Assembly: GCF_009664365.1 (NCBI RefSeq)
Contig: NZ_CP044310.1
Coordinates: 4,095,001-4,159,000, forward strand
DNA: 64,000 bases
Origin: Paenibacillus xylanilyticus
GTDB lineage: Bacteria; Bacillota; Bacilli; Paenibacillales; Paenibacillaceae
Direction of reading: 5' to 3'
Below, piece after piece: positions 53,662-62,370 of this stretch; positions within the stretch are counted from its first letter, which is position 1, and each line of letters starts with the position of its first letter. Under the pieces are notes generated by a model, which saw nothing but the letters and a program-made list of their open reading frames with translations, ran no database searches and was not told the DNA's origin. The translations under genes and the position numbers were made by a program.

Positions 53662-53918
53662 CCTTCACCCCTACCATTCTCATATTTTTTCGCCGCATGT
53701 TGTGACTTACAGCTCCGACTGACCACGTGGGCATTACCAGACACCTATTAGACGCCTTGTACTCTCAAAAGTTGCGAATATATTCCAACATAACAGAAAA
53801 AAAACGTTGTCAAATCAAGCTTTTTCTACATTTTAATGTCTTTTTATTTCCTTTTTTATCAATTAAACATCTGGAAACAACGAGCTTTCCTAAACTGCGT
53901 ATTTACGAATAATCGGAC
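53662..53918. other. intergenic stretch between the two amidase genes
   Basis: The stretch is A/T-rich, with promoter sites expected for the downstream amidase. No strong hairpin terminator or gene is seen. Confidence 0.4.
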
Positions 53919-55325
53919 TTAAAGCCCTAAAAATCCTATAATTCCATCTACAATTGCTTCTGCACAGCGGTCTTGATAATCTTCTGTGAGCATGAGTGCT
54001 TCATCTGTTGGATTACTCATAAAACCTAGCTCAAGCAGAACGGCTGGCATGGACGTCTCACGAGTGACATGCAAGCTGACCATTTTCACACCACGATCCT
54101 TAAGGCCTGCAACTGGCATGATATGTGTATGAAGCACATCGGCCAGCGTTTTGCTCTCTATCCGACTATAGAGCGTTTCTATTCCGTTCGGATCAGGAGT
54201 CATAAATTTGTTCCCGTGAATGGATATGAAAAGATCCGCCTGATTAAGTTCTGCCATCTCGACTCTCTGCTGTAAGGAAAGTTCAGTATCATCCTGACGT
54301 GTGATCACCGTTTGAATATCTTCATGCTTCTGCAGCAGTGCTTGTACTTTCAAACCCACTGCAAGATTAAAGTCCTTCTCGTACTCTCCGGAAATACTTA
54401 CTGCTCCCGACTGCCTCCCGCCGTGCCCGGGATCAATAATCACGATTTTCTTGCCGTCATCTGTTGGTAAGGCGGGTTGACTGGCAGACTCCCCATTACT
54501 TGCTGTCAGATCAACGAGCAGCACATCGTTATCTCCAAGCGACCACTTAGCCGTAGCGGATTGTTTCAGATCAAACACAATTCGAACCGTGGATGGTGAA
54601 TGGCTGAACATGGCGTATCGTACCTTGGATACCACAGTGGAATCTGTAACGACAATGCTGCCACTGCCATCCGAAGTGGAATCCTGTCCTTGGATGAAAG
54701 ACTCAGAGAACGTGGTTTCAGGCATATCCACAATAATCCGATCCGGTGCACCGAGAGTGGACAGCTTCGGCTTGACTTCTCCACTTGTCGTTATCATCAA
54801 TCGATTACTGCTGAAACTGATACTCTGAAGCTCGGCTTTCAAGCTGGGAGAAGGAGTGGTGGCAGCCTCATCCTCTTCATCTTGTTCTGCCACTGGCGGT
54901 GCGCTGCGTAGGCTGACTGTCTTGGTTCCATTGTCCCATCCTACTTCAAGCCCCATGCCTTCTCCGACGAAGCGCAAGGGGACCAGCGTCGTTCCTTGTT
55001 TGACCAAAGGTGGGGAATCCAATTCTACAGGCCTTCCATTAACTGTTGCTGTATCTTTACCGGCCGTCATTGCAATACTGCGGCTCCCTTTTTGAACCAG
55101 AACAGACTTGGTTTCCTTTTCCCACTTCACCTGATAACCGAGGTTCTCTGAAACAATGCGGATTGGGACCATCACGGCATTTCCGACATTTTCTGCTGGT
55201 GCACTGGATCGCTGATCAAGGGTTACTCCATCAAGAACAATTGAGGACACGACACCTGCTTGGGCTGCGATTGGAAATAAACACATGAACAGAAAGATAA
55301 CGACTGCAGCCGACCATTTCTTCAT
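53919..55325 (-). CDS. second N-acetylmuramoyl-L-alanine amidase (paralog), 468 aa
   Basis: It has the same order of modules and nearly the same length as the gene at 52252-53661: signal peptide, copper-amine-oxidase-like domain (VPIRIVSENLGYQVKW), AMIN-like domain, and Amidase_3 domain with IDPGHGGRQSG, SIHGNKF and LLELGFMSNP. The zinc- and catalysis-related His/Glu residues are kept. The two genes look like an old tandem duplication. GGTGG precedes the ATG. Confidence 0.92.
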   Translation of the reverse strand: MKKWSAAVVIFLFMCLFPIAAQAGVVSSIVLDGVTLDQRSSAPAENVGNAVMVPIRIVSENLGYQVKWEKETKSVLVQKGSRSIAMTAGKDTATVNGRPVELDSPPLVKQGTTLVPLRFVGEGMGLEVGWDNGTKTVSLRSAPPVAEQDEEDEAATTPSPSLKAELQSISFSSNRLMITTSGEVKPKLSTLGAPDRIIVDMPETTFSESFIQGQDSTSDGSGSIVVTDSTVVSKVRYAMFSHSPSTVRIVFDLKQSATAKWSLGDNDVLLVDLTASNGESASQPALPTDDGKKIVIIDPGHGGRQSGAVSISGEYEKDFNLAVGLKVQALLQKHEDIQTVITRQDDTELSLQQRVEMAELNQADLFISIHGNKFMTPDPNGIETLYSRIESKTLADVLHTHIMPVAGLKDRGVKMVSLHVTRETSMPAVLLELGFMSNPTDEALMLTEDYQDRCAEAIVDGIIGFLGL

Positions 55326-55656
55326 AGATCATCCACCATTCTGTTGTGTTCTGTACCTACGTATTGTCCTCTATGTAACCTTCCATAATATACTAATCAG
55401 TTTATCAGATAATGGCTTTTTATCCGGTTACAACGTTGTCATATTTAGTCGGAACCACGATGAAAAAAGAAATCAAATTGGAGAAATATCTTCTTTTTAG
55501 TCAACAGGAATTGAATATCTTGTCAAAAATATCATCTATTGATGCTATTATATTTTATGAGAACCATAAGAAGATCCTCATACATAACCAACTGTTCAAT
55601 CTACTTTGTATTGTAAAGAAAGAATGAAAGTCATTTTATTCATAGGAGGGAAACCG
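55326..55656. other. intergenic stretch with a doubtful small open frame
   Basis: The A/T-rich gap holds a 55-codon plus-strand frame starting at 55460 (ATG), but it lacks a ribosome site and is not accepted as a gene. The promoter of the amidase gene (minus) is expected near 55350-55400. Confidence 0.45.
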
Positions 55657-55728
55657 GTGATCACTTTGTATAAACAGGCATCCAATGGCAAGCTGCTCTA
55701 CGCAGCAGGATTAATCAGCACTGAATAA
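55657..55728 (+). CDS. possible 23-aa peptide gene
   Basis: A strong AGGAGGG (55644-55650) lies 6 nt before a GTG that opens a 23-codon frame, MITLYKQASNGKLLYAAGLI plus three residues, ending TAA. A terminator follows within 4 bp, so this looks like a complete short unit. The peptide has no known family. It could be a regulatory peptide, a remnant of a longer gene, or chance. Confidence 0.4.
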   Translation: MITLYKQASNGKLLYAAGLISTE

Positions 55729-55731
55729 TAG

Positions 55732-55789
55732 AAAAAGCTTCTGTCTCAGATCGGAACAACGTTCCTACGGAGAAGCAGAAGCCTTTTTT
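55732..55789. terminator. bidirectional terminator of leuCD
   Basis: AAAAAGCTTCTG and CAGAAGCCTTTTTT form a stem with one bulge, with A/T runs on both sides. It lies 18 bp after the leuD stop (minus) and directly after the possible peptide gene (plus). Confidence 0.8.
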
Positions 55790-55806
55790 ATTCGATATGT
55801 CAGAGA

Positions 55807-56409
55807 TTATCCAAACAATTTTGCGGCATGACGCTGCTCATACGCTGTAATCTCATCATCATGTTGCAATGTCAGACCGATATCGTCCAGACCTTGCAGC
55901 AAGAATTGACGACGGTGCTCATCCAGATCAAAATCGATATGCAGTCCGTGTGCATCAGTAATCGTTTTGTTTTCCAGATTAACATTCAGTTCATAGCCTT
56001 CATGAGCAGCTGTGCGCTGGAACAGATCTTCTACTTGCTCTTCAGACAATTTAATTGGCAGGATGCCGTTTTTGAAACAGTTGTTATAGAAGATATCTGC
56101 AAAAGATGGTGCGATGACACACCGGAATCCATAGTCCATGATTGCCCAAGGTGCATGCTCACGGGATGAGCCGCAGCCGAAGTTTGCACGGGAAATCAGA
56201 ATGGATGCTCCTTCATAACGGGATTTGTTCATTTCGAAGGAAGGATTGTTATTCCCCTCTTCATCGAAACGCCATTCGTAGAACAAAAATTGTCCAAATC
56301 CGGTACGTTCAATGCGCTTCAAAAATTGTTTTGGAATGATCGCGTCTGTATCTACATTGACCCGGTCTACCGGTGCCACGATGCCTTGCAGTGTTTTAAA
56401 TTCTTCCAT
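55807..56409 (-). CDS. leuD: 3-isopropylmalate dehydratase, small subunit
   Basis: LeuD forms the isomerase of leucine biosynthesis with LeuC. The swivelling domain is seen in [19 protein letters not shown], the loop [15 protein letters not shown] (substrate-binding), and the C-terminal about 30 residues. The length of 200 aa is normal for the family. GAAGGGAG lies 10 nt before the ATG. It follows leuC by 31 bp in one operon. Confidence 0.96.
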   Translation of the reverse strand: MEEFKTLQGIVAPVDRVNVDTDAIIPKQFLKRIERTGFGQFLFYEWRFDEEGNNNPSFEMNKSRYEGASILISRANFGCGSSREHAPWAIMDYGFRCVIAPSFADIFYNNCFKNGILPIKLSEEQVEDLFQRTAAHEGYELNVNLENKTITDAHGLHIDFDLDEHRRQFLLQGLDDIGLTLQHDDEITAYEQRHAAKLFG

Positions 56410-56440
56410 GTGATCCGTTCTCCCTTCTGTCCGTTACCTG

Positions 56441-57862
56441 TTAGATAACTGCTTCCGTTTTGAAATTCCAGTCACGTACATCAACGAAGTGACCTTTAAC
56501 TGCTGCCGCTGCAGCCATTGCCGGAGATACCAGGTGGGTACGTCCTCCGCGTCCTTGACGTCCTTCAAAGTTACGGTTGGATGTTGATGCACAACGTTGT
56601 CCTGGTTTCAATACATCCGGGTTCATCGCAAGACACATGCTGCATCCTGCATCACGCCATTCAAATCCTGCTTCTGTGAAGATTTTGTCCAAACCTTCTT
56701 TTTCGGCTTGAATTTTAACACGGCCTGAGCCAGGAACTACGATTGCCGTAACATTGCTGGACACGGTATGGCCTTTGGCAACCTTGGCTGCCGCACGCAA
56801 ATCCTCAATCCGTCCATTCGTACAAGAACCGATAAATACATAGTCTACAGGAATTTCAGAAATCGGTGTTCCAGGTGTAAGACCCATATATTCAAGCGCC
56901 TTTTCAGCTGCTTTGCGTTCATTTTCAGTTGGCAGTTCTGCCGGAACAGGCACTTTGGATGAGATATCCGTTCCCATACCCGGGCTGGTGCCCCAAGTTA
57001 CTTGCGGAATCAGGGACTCCACATCGATCTCTACAACACGATCAAACTCGGCACCCTCGTCTGTAACAAGCTCTTTCCAAGCTGCAACAGCTTCATCAAA
57101 CTTCGCACCAGCAGGAACATATTCACGTCCACGCAGATACTCAAATGTCGTTTCATCCGGAGCGATCATACCTGCTCTTGCTCCACCTTCGATAGACATG
57201 TTGCATACGGTCATACGCTCTTCCATGCTGAGTTCACGGATCGATTCGCCCGTATACTCAATAACATAACCTGTTGCAAAGTCTGTGCCATATTTGGCAA
57301 TCACTGCGAGGATCATGTCTTTTGCTGTTACGCCCGGATTACGCTTCCCGACGAAGCGAACCTCCATGGTTTTTGCTTTTGCTTGCTGCAAACATTGTGT
57401 AGCCATGACATGCTCTACTTCACTTGTTCCAATTCCGAATGCCAGTGCACCAAATGCACCGTGTGTAGACGTATGGCTGTCACCGCAAACAATGGTTTTA
57501 CCCGGGTGAGTCAGACCAAGTTCTGGTCCCATAACGTGTACAACACCTTGGTCAATCGTATCCAGATCATACAGTTTTACGCCAAAGTCGCGGCAGTTTT
57601 GAGAAAGTGTATCAATTTGTTGTTTGGAGATTGGATCGGTAATATTGTAACGATCCTTGGTAGGAACGTTGTGATCCATTGTCGCAAACGTTAATTCCGG
57701 GCGACGTACCTTGCGTCCTGACAAACGCAGGCCTTCAAATGCTTGTGGAGAAGTTACCTCGTGTACAAGGTGAAGATCGATATACAGAATGCTCGGTTTT
57801 CCTTCTTCCTGATGAATTACGTGGTTTTCCCAAATTTTCTCAAACATCGTTTTTTTACTCAT
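56441..57862 (-). CDS. leuC: 3-isopropylmalate dehydratase, large subunit
   Basis: LeuC holds the [4Fe-4S] cluster that isomerises isopropylmalate. The substrate motif [20 protein letters not shown] and cluster cysteines in GSCTNG and GCSMC are present. The first in-frame codons are GTG (57871), ATG (57865) and ATG (57862). With GAGGTG upstream, the last is best spaced (8 nt), giving [10 protein letters not shown]. leuA and leuB are not in the window. A control region with LysR-type dyads and a Fur-like box lies upstream. Confidence 0.96.
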   Translation of the reverse strand: MSKKTMFEKIWENHVIHQEEGKPSILYIDLHLVHEVTSPQAFEGLRLSGRKVRRPELTFATMDHNVPTKDRYNITDPISKQQIDTLSQNCRDFGVKLYDLDTIDQGVVHVMGPELGLTHPGKTIVCGDSHTSTHGAFGALAFGIGTSEVEHVMATQCLQQAKAKTMEVRFVGKRNPGVTAKDMILAVIAKYGTDFATGYVIEYTGESIRELSMEERMTVCNMSIEGGARAGMIAPDETTFEYLRGREYVPAGAKFDEAVAAWKELVTDEGAEFDRVVEIDVESLIPQVTWGTSPGMGTDISSKVPVPAELPTENERKAAEKALEYMGLTPGTPISEIPVDYVFIGSCTNGRIEDLRAAAKVAKGHTVSSNVTAIVVPGSGRVKIQAEKEGLDKIFTEAGFEWRDAGCSMCLAMNPDVLKPGQRCASTSNRNFEGRQGRGGRTHLVSPAMAAAAAVKGHFVDVRDWNFKTEAVI

Positions 57863-57940
57863 CATTTTCACCTCATCATAAGTTCGGTCCTTGGAAGAGC
57901 CTCTGTTTTTGTCTAAACGGTGAAGCTCTTGAATGACATA

Positions 57941-58006
57941 AATATATCACCCTGTCCTTCATTGTTCCAAGATATAATATCTATAGATGTAATAGGTTTG
58001 ACCTAT
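57941..58006 (-). promoter_or_regulatory. leuCD promoter with two dyads for a LysR regulator
   Basis: TTGGAA (57965-57970) and TATATT (57941-57946) on the minus strand are 18 nt apart. Just upstream are two dyads: an imperfect 20-bp dyad centred on ATCTATAGAT (57974-57993) and a perfect 6-3-6 inverted repeat ATAGGT/ACCTAT (57992-58006). They sit at about -41 to -72, where a LysR tetramer activates. The divergent LysR gene is the likely regulator. Confidence 0.55.
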
Positions 58007-58053
58007 AATGAGTTAAACGACAATAAACCACTGTATCCACAGCGACTCTTAAT

Positions 58054-58068
58054 TGATAACAATTATCA
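58054..58068. promoter_or_regulatory. Fur-like box between leuC and the LysR gene
   Basis: TGATAACAATTATCA matches the 7-1-7 Fur consensus at 14 of 15 positions, and a further ATTATCA half-site overlaps on the right. It lies upstream of both divergent promoters. Iron control of leuCD would make sense because LeuC needs an iron-sulfur cluster. Confidence 0.55.
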
Positions 58069-58161
58069 TTATCATGTACTGCTTATACTACGTTGCTTCA
58101 CCACGAGTGTCAATGCTTTTTATCTATATTCATTACAGAAAAATGATTTATTTATCCATGA

Positions 58162-58170
58162 TGATATAAT
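58162..58170 (+). promoter_or_regulatory. extended -10 promoter of the LysR gene
   Basis: TGATATAAT combines a TG extension with a consensus TATAAT. No good -35 hexamer is visible, which extended -10 promoters can do without. The start would be near 58177, about 20 nt before the GTG start codon. Confidence 0.5.
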
Positions 58171-58195
58171 GGTGGCATAACGAAAGGAATGACAA

Positions 58196-59146
58196 GTGCT
58201 TATGGAATTCAGACAACTTCAATATACGCTGCAGATTGCTGCAGAACGAAATTTCTCCCGGGCGGCAGAGAAACTTCATATTGCTCAGCCTTCGCTCAGT
58301 CAGCAATTGTCTAAACTTGAAAAAGAGCTTGGCGTTTTGCTCTTTCAGCGTAATACCAGCACGGTAGAGTTGACCCATGCTGGGGTCACCTTTGTGGAGC
58401 AAGCCCAAAAAATTGTAGATGCTGTGGAGTTGCTCAGACAGGAAATGTCAGATATCTCCCAGCTGCGCAAAGGCAAAGTCGTTGTGGGCAGCATGCCGAT
58501 TACCGGTTCCCACCTTCTGCCGCATGTACTCCCCGCTTACCAGCAAGCCTATCCGGATATCGAGGTTACATTGCTTGAAGACGCCGGTCTAACGCTGGAG
58601 AAGCTGACAGCCAGCGGCAAAGCTGATCTCAGCCTGCTCTCCTTGCCCTTGCAGGAACCAAGCCTGTCATACGTTGCCATCGGCGAAGAGCGAATCGATC
58701 TGGCCGTACCTCCTCAGCACCCCCTTGCCGTCAGAGGCAATCCGGATCATCCGATTCCTGTGCATATGGAGGAGCTTCGGGACGAGTCGTTTGTTGTATT
58801 GAAAAAAGGACAAGGCTTCCGCAAGCTGACCTTTGATCTGTGCCAGCAGGCAGGATTCGATCCGAGTGTCGTATTTGAGAGCAATAACATTGAAACCGTA
58901 CAATCCCTTGTAGCAACAGGCATGGGCATCACCCTTGTTCCACGCTTTATAGCCAGGGCACCACGCAGTGAGTTTGTGCCTGTCTATGTACCACTTGCTG
59001 AACCTGTCCCAAGTCGTACTCTTGTGGTCGCTTACCGTCAGGGACGTGTACTGTCCAAAGCAGCAGAAGCTTTTATTGAGACATTTAAACAGACGGTTGC
59101 CAAGCTTTCCGAAGGAGACTATGAGAATCCTGCCTCTGTAAATTAG
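58196..59146 (+). CDS. LysR-family transcription regulator, 316 aa
   Basis: The N-terminal helix-turn-helix reads RNFSRAAEKLHIAQPSLSQQ (about 18-37), followed by the linker helix and a periplasmic-binding-type effector domain (about 90-300). AAAGGA lies 7 nt before GTG at 58196, better spaced than the later ATG, so GTG is chosen. Divergence from leuCD and nearby dyads suggest control of leuCD, with the effector possibly a leucine-pathway intermediate. Both are inferences. Confidence 0.9.
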   Translation: MLMEFRQLQYTLQIAAERNFSRAAEKLHIAQPSLSQQLSKLEKELGVLLFQRNTSTVELTHAGVTFVEQAQKIVDAVELLRQEMSDISQLRKGKVVVGSMPITGSHLLPHVLPAYQQAYPDIEVTLLEDAGLTLEKLTASGKADLSLLSLPLQEPSLSYVAIGEERIDLAVPPQHPLAVRGNPDHPIPVHMEELRDESFVVLKKGQGFRKLTFDLCQQAGFDPSVVFESNNIETVQSLVATGMGITLVPRFIARAPRSEFVPVYVPLAEPVPSRTLVVAYRQGRVLSKAAEAFIETFKQTVAKLSEGDYENPASVN

Positions 59147-59171
59147 TCATTTCAAAGGTTACAAAATAAAC

Positions 59172-59201
59172 AAAGGCTTGACCCAAATGGGTCAAGCCTT
59201 T
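59172..59201 (+). terminator. terminator of the LysR gene
   Basis: AAAGGCTTGACCC and GGGTCAAGCCTTT form a perfect 13-bp stem with a 4-nt loop. It is followed by TGTTCT. It lies 25 bp after the stop. Confidence 0.85.
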
Positions 59202-59339
59202 GTTCTATACTCTTCTCCCGCATAAGCAGGATCAAGTTCTTGCATGAAATCGCAGTACATCGTTACATCACAATGTTGCTGATATCATGATCTAAAGTTA
59301 ACGTAGAAACGTACATAAGAGATATTCATGACTTGTTGG

Positions 59340-59525
59340 TTATTTTCGCAAATTACGTTCACTCGTCAGCCTGTTCTGTTGATTGACCAGTCGGCCTTCG
59401 TCCTGAACGGTTTGTTCAGGCGGTGATAGCCCTCCTGCTCCATTCTCTAAGAATGGCCTCAAGTGATCTTCCCTTGTGTTTTCCTGTTCCAGTCTCCTGA
59501 GCGTATCTTTCACATGGTTGTCCAT
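59340..59525 (-). CDS. small hydrophilic protein, 61 aa
   Basis: This is a charged, probably disordered protein (Arg, Glu, Asn, Gln-rich; MDNHVKDTLRRLEQENTRED start), with no signal peptide, membrane helix or cysteine. AAGGAGG lies about 11 nt before the ATG, a little far but strong. The family is not recognised. It stands alone between the LysR terminator and the hydrolase gene. Confidence 0.55.
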   Translation of the reverse strand: MDNHVKDTLRRLEQENTREDHLRPFLENGAGGLSPPEQTVQDEGRLVNQQNRLTSERNLRK

Positions 59526-59611
59526 TGATTGATCATCCTCCTTGGTGACGGGATAGTTATCATTACCCGCCTCCTGGAAGAATAAACACTTTACTGGAAT
59601 TATTTTTTTTA

Positions 59612-60433
59612 TTATTTTGCACCAAAATAAATACCAGGTCTGCGGTCTTCAAAAACAGGGATGCGTCCCCGCACTTCATCAACAAGGGAAGGACGAATGA
59701 GTCCGGTCACGATCTCTTCCCCTTCTCCTCCCTCAGACACGATTTCCCCCCAAGGATCAATAATAAGAGAGTGTCCAAAAAATTCGGTATCTCCCCCTTT
59801 ACCGACCCGGTTGCACGCAATGACATACATCTGATTTTCAATCGCTCGTGCTGTCAGCAGTGTGCGCCAGTGGTGCAAACGTGGATTCGGCCATTCTGCA
59901 GGGACAATCAATGCTCTGGCACCGTTCAATGCAAGCGTACGGGCTAGTTCTGGAAAACGGATATCATAACAGATGGACGCCCCTGCGGTCAGACCGTTCT
60001 CCAGTTCGAAAATTTCAGGATCTGCTCCAGGCTGCAAATATTTCTCCTCATCCATCAGGCGGAATAAATGCAATTTATCATAACGTGAAACCTGCTTACC
60101 TTCCCTGTTGTAGGCATACATGGTATTAAAAATTTGTCCATTTCGCTTCTCTGCTATGGATCCACCGACAATTGAAATCTGATGCTTCTCGGCAAATGCC
60201 GATAACCACTCCCGTGATTTTTGCCCTTCCGGGTCAGCGAGCTCATGGATTTGCTCCAAAGCGTAACCTGTATTCCACATTTCCGGCAGTACGGCCAGCC
60301 CCAGATCCGGATATTGTTCAACTGCTTGCTCAAGCAGAGTCTGCATATGTTGATGATTGGCTTCAGGATTACCAAGCTGAATGTCACCCTGAATCAGGGC
60401 AACACGCATTTCCCCCAATGGTTGTTTTGTCAT
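59612..60433 (-). CDS. nitrilase-family hydrolase, likely omega-amidase (MtnU-like), 273 aa
   Basis: The carbon-nitrogen hydrolase triad is clear: Glu51 in VLPEMWNTG, Lys120 in RYDKLHLFR and Cys155 in SICYDIRFPE. MtnU/YafV-type enzymes hydrolyse alpha-ketoglutaramate or 2-oxosuccinamate made by transaminases such as MtnE. The upstream GTG (60442) lacks good spacing, whereas ATG at 60433 has GGAGGAG 8 nt before it. An MtnE-like gene lies 3.2 kb away, supporting the role in methionine salvage. Confidence 0.85.
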   Translation of the reverse strand: MTKQPLGEMRVALIQGDIQLGNPEANHQHMQTLLEQAVEQYPDLGLAVLPEMWNTGYALEQIHELADPEGQKSREWLSAFAEKHQISIVGGSIAEKRNGQIFNTMYAYNREGKQVSRYDKLHLFRLMDEEKYLQPGADPEIFELENGLTAGASICYDIRFPELARTLALNGARALIVPAEWPNPRLHHWRTLLTARAIENQMYVIACNRVGKGGDTEFFGHSLIIDPWGEIVSEGGEGEEIVTGLIRPSLVDEVRGRIPVFEDRRPGIYFGAK

Positions 60434-60495
60434 GACGTGCACTCCTCCGAACTGTAATACTTGTTATCATAGCTTGATCCGCGCGAAGCCTGCAA

Positions 60496-60523
60496 CAACG
60501 TTTTTATCAACGTTTTTATCAAC
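60496..60523. repeat. tandem direct repeat upstream of the hydrolase gene
   Basis: The 12-mer CAACGTTTTTAT occurs twice in a row, plus a third partial CAAC. It lies between the hydrolase start and the AraC-type gene stop. It may be a binding site or a promoter element, or chance. Confidence 0.45.
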
Positions 60524-60546
60524 CTTATTTATGACTTCAATCGCTG

Positions 60547-62190
60547 CTAGTTAACGATTATAGAGGATGGGTCAGTTCGTTTCAGCAATTCAGGGAACTG
60601 GCTCTGCAATCGGCTGTACGATAAGGCGTCTCCCATATTCCACACCTGCTCATCCAACGTGTACACTTTTCCTTTTTTTACAGCGGGCAGCTCCTTCCAC
60701 TCATCACTTTCAAACAGCTTCTCCGTTGCTGCCCTGGCCGCATCGCTCTCTGGCAGCATGACAAAAATATGGTCCCCCGCATACTGGCTTATCGACTCTG
60801 TTGAAATCTCCTTGTAGGCCCTCCCGGCAGCTAGAGCTTCCTGCACTTTGCTTACAGGCGTAAACCCCTGAGGGTGATACAAAAACGGAGCCAGTCCGAT
60901 ATTGCCCATGACAAACAAGCGGGCACCTCGATGATGCACAAGTACCGAAGCCGTTTCGCCAAGCTGAATCCATGGTTTTATGCTGCTCCACATCTCCTCG
61001 GTTCTCCTGTGATACGATCCTATCCATGTCTCTGCATCCAGCTCCATGCCAAACCAGCTTCCCACTTTGCGAATGCGTTCTTCCAGGCTCGCATGGGAAT
61101 TGTATATCAAAGTAGGGGCAATACGGGAAAGCCGCTGGTATAACTGTTCATTTGTGCTATCCAGCAAAATCAGATCCGGCTGCTTCTGCACGGTCCATTC
61201 CAAATCAATGGAAGGTAACACATCATAAGCTTTGCCATCAAGCACGGGAAGCCCTAACGCAAGTAAGTCCCCTGCCGAATCTCCATAGTATAGAATCCGC
61301 TCAGGGTGTCCAGGAATGATTACTTCATGTCCAGCCCAATCTTGAACAAGCGTATGTCGTTGAAGGGATCGATCATATTGCCGGGGAGCCAGTCCGGTGT
61401 GCTGCCTGAAGCGTCTGCTGAAATAGTACTCATCCCGGAAACCTACACGACCAGCAATATCGCGCAGAGGTTCATCGGAAAGAGACAGCCATTCCTTCGC
61501 CTGTTCAATGCGTACATGGTTCAGGTATTCAAGAGGCTTACGGCCTGTAATTTGCCTAAACAAAGCTGTAAATTGAGCTGGTCGAAGATTCGCTAGCCTC
61601 GCTAATTTTTGTACACTTATATCCTGAGCGTAATGCTCGTCCACGTATTGAATGGTGCTCTGTACCCTGACATCCGGGCTTTGTTCTGTTTTGGGCAGTG
61701 TATAGCGGGACAGCACTAGTTCCATCAATTTTTGAAAATGTACATTTAACCGGCTATATTCCGCATCCGTTTGATAGAGGGCAGCCGATTCCAACAAATC
61801 CAGCATGCCGAATAACGTGCCGGGTGAAAAGTCGTTCATCCTGTCCCTTTCTTCAAATAAAGAACGTGTGTAAAGTTCCGGATCCCCTGTTACCATGTGC
61901 ACAGCATCGAAATGAAGCACCATATATCTCAGCTCACCAGAACGGTTATGCTCCAACTGATAATTCTCTCCTGGTGCCATGGGGTATATCTTGCCGGAGA
62001 TAAATGGATGTAACTCAGATCCGATATATATGCGGCCTTCACCCTGTTCACAGAACAGCAGCGTATGCCGTTCACAGCTGACTTCAAGCATAACCTTTTC
62101 AGAAGTCTCGATATGACGCCTGATATGAACATAACGGAACAGGAATGCGGAGAAAAATAAGGGATTACCGTTTGCGATCATTTGCTGCAC
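60547..62190 (-). CDS. AraC-family regulator fused to a siderophore-binding domain (Btr-like), 547 aa
   Basis: The order is: N-terminal cupin-like part (about 1-130), AraC helix-turn-helix pair (about 175-275; ISVQKLARLANLRPAQFTAL and LRDIAGRVGFRDEYYFSRRF), then a periplasmic-binding-type domain (about 285-547) starting at DWAGHEVIIPGHPERILYYG. B. subtilis Btr has the same plan and activates bacillibactin uptake when it binds the loaded siderophore inside the cell. The binding domain is clearly related to the lipoprotein encoded next door. A Fur-like box with two mismatches lies upstream. The likely role is to activate the siderophore-binding gene. Confidence 0.9.
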   Translation of the reverse strand: MQQMIANGNPLFFSAFLFRYVHIRRHIETSEKVMLEVSCERHTLLFCEQGEGRIYIGSELHPFISGKIYPMAPGENYQLEHNRSGELRYMVLHFDAVHMVTGDPELYTRSLFEERDRMNDFSPGTLFGMLDLLESAALYQTDAEYSRLNVHFQKLMELVLSRYTLPKTEQSPDVRVQSTIQYVDEHYAQDISVQKLARLANLRPAQFTALFRQITGRKPLEYLNHVRIEQAKEWLSLSDEPLRDIAGRVGFRDEYYFSRRFRQHTGLAPRQYDRSLQRHTLVQDWAGHEVIIPGHPERILYYGDSAGDLLALGLPVLDGKAYDVLPSIDLEWTVQKQPDLILLDSTNEQLYQRLSRIAPTLIYNSHASLEERIRKVGSWFGMELDAETWIGSYHRRTEEMWSSIKPWIQLGETASVLVHHRGARLFVMGNIGLAPFLYHPQGFTPVSKVQEALAAGRAYKEISTESISQYAGDHIFVMLPESDAARAATEKLFESDEWKELPAVKKGKVYTLDEQVWNMGDALSYSRLQSQFPELLKRTDPSSIIVN

Positions 62191-62218
62191 TACCGTTTCA
62201 CCTCATATTTACTGTAAA

Positions 62219-62233
62219 TGAGAATGGTTATCA
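62219..62233 (-). promoter_or_regulatory. Fur-like box of the AraC-type gene
   Basis: TGAGAATGGTTATCA matches the 7-1-7 Fur consensus at 13 of 15 positions. It lies just upstream of the AraC-type gene. Confidence 0.55.
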
Positions 62234-62322
62234 TTAATCTATTCTGATTATACGCCGCAAAGCCTCATTATTCCAGCATATATACAAAAGACACTGATTC
62301 ACGATCAGAAACATTAATAAGA

Positions 62323-62345
62323 GCCCTCAACGATACGCTGAAGGC
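62323..62345 (-). terminator. weak terminator of the siderophore-binding gene
   Basis: GCCTTCAGCG and CGTTGAGGGC form a 10-bp stem on the minus strand with two GU pairs and a 3-nt loop. A TCTTATTAAT stretch follows. It lies about 26 bp after the stop. Confidence 0.5.
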
Positions 62346-62370
62346 CCTGCTCAGGATATGAAATGGTCTT

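Noticed and set aside
55412..55627. Plus-strand open frame of 71 codons (ATG at 55460 gives 55)
   Set aside because: No ribosome site is present at either start, and composition follows A/T-rich intergenic DNA. The 23-codon frame after it has a far better ribosome site.
57863..58195. Possible T-box leader for leuCD
   Set aside because: No T-box sequence or leader-length terminator is seen. The region is better explained by LysR dyads, a promoter pair and a Fur-like box.
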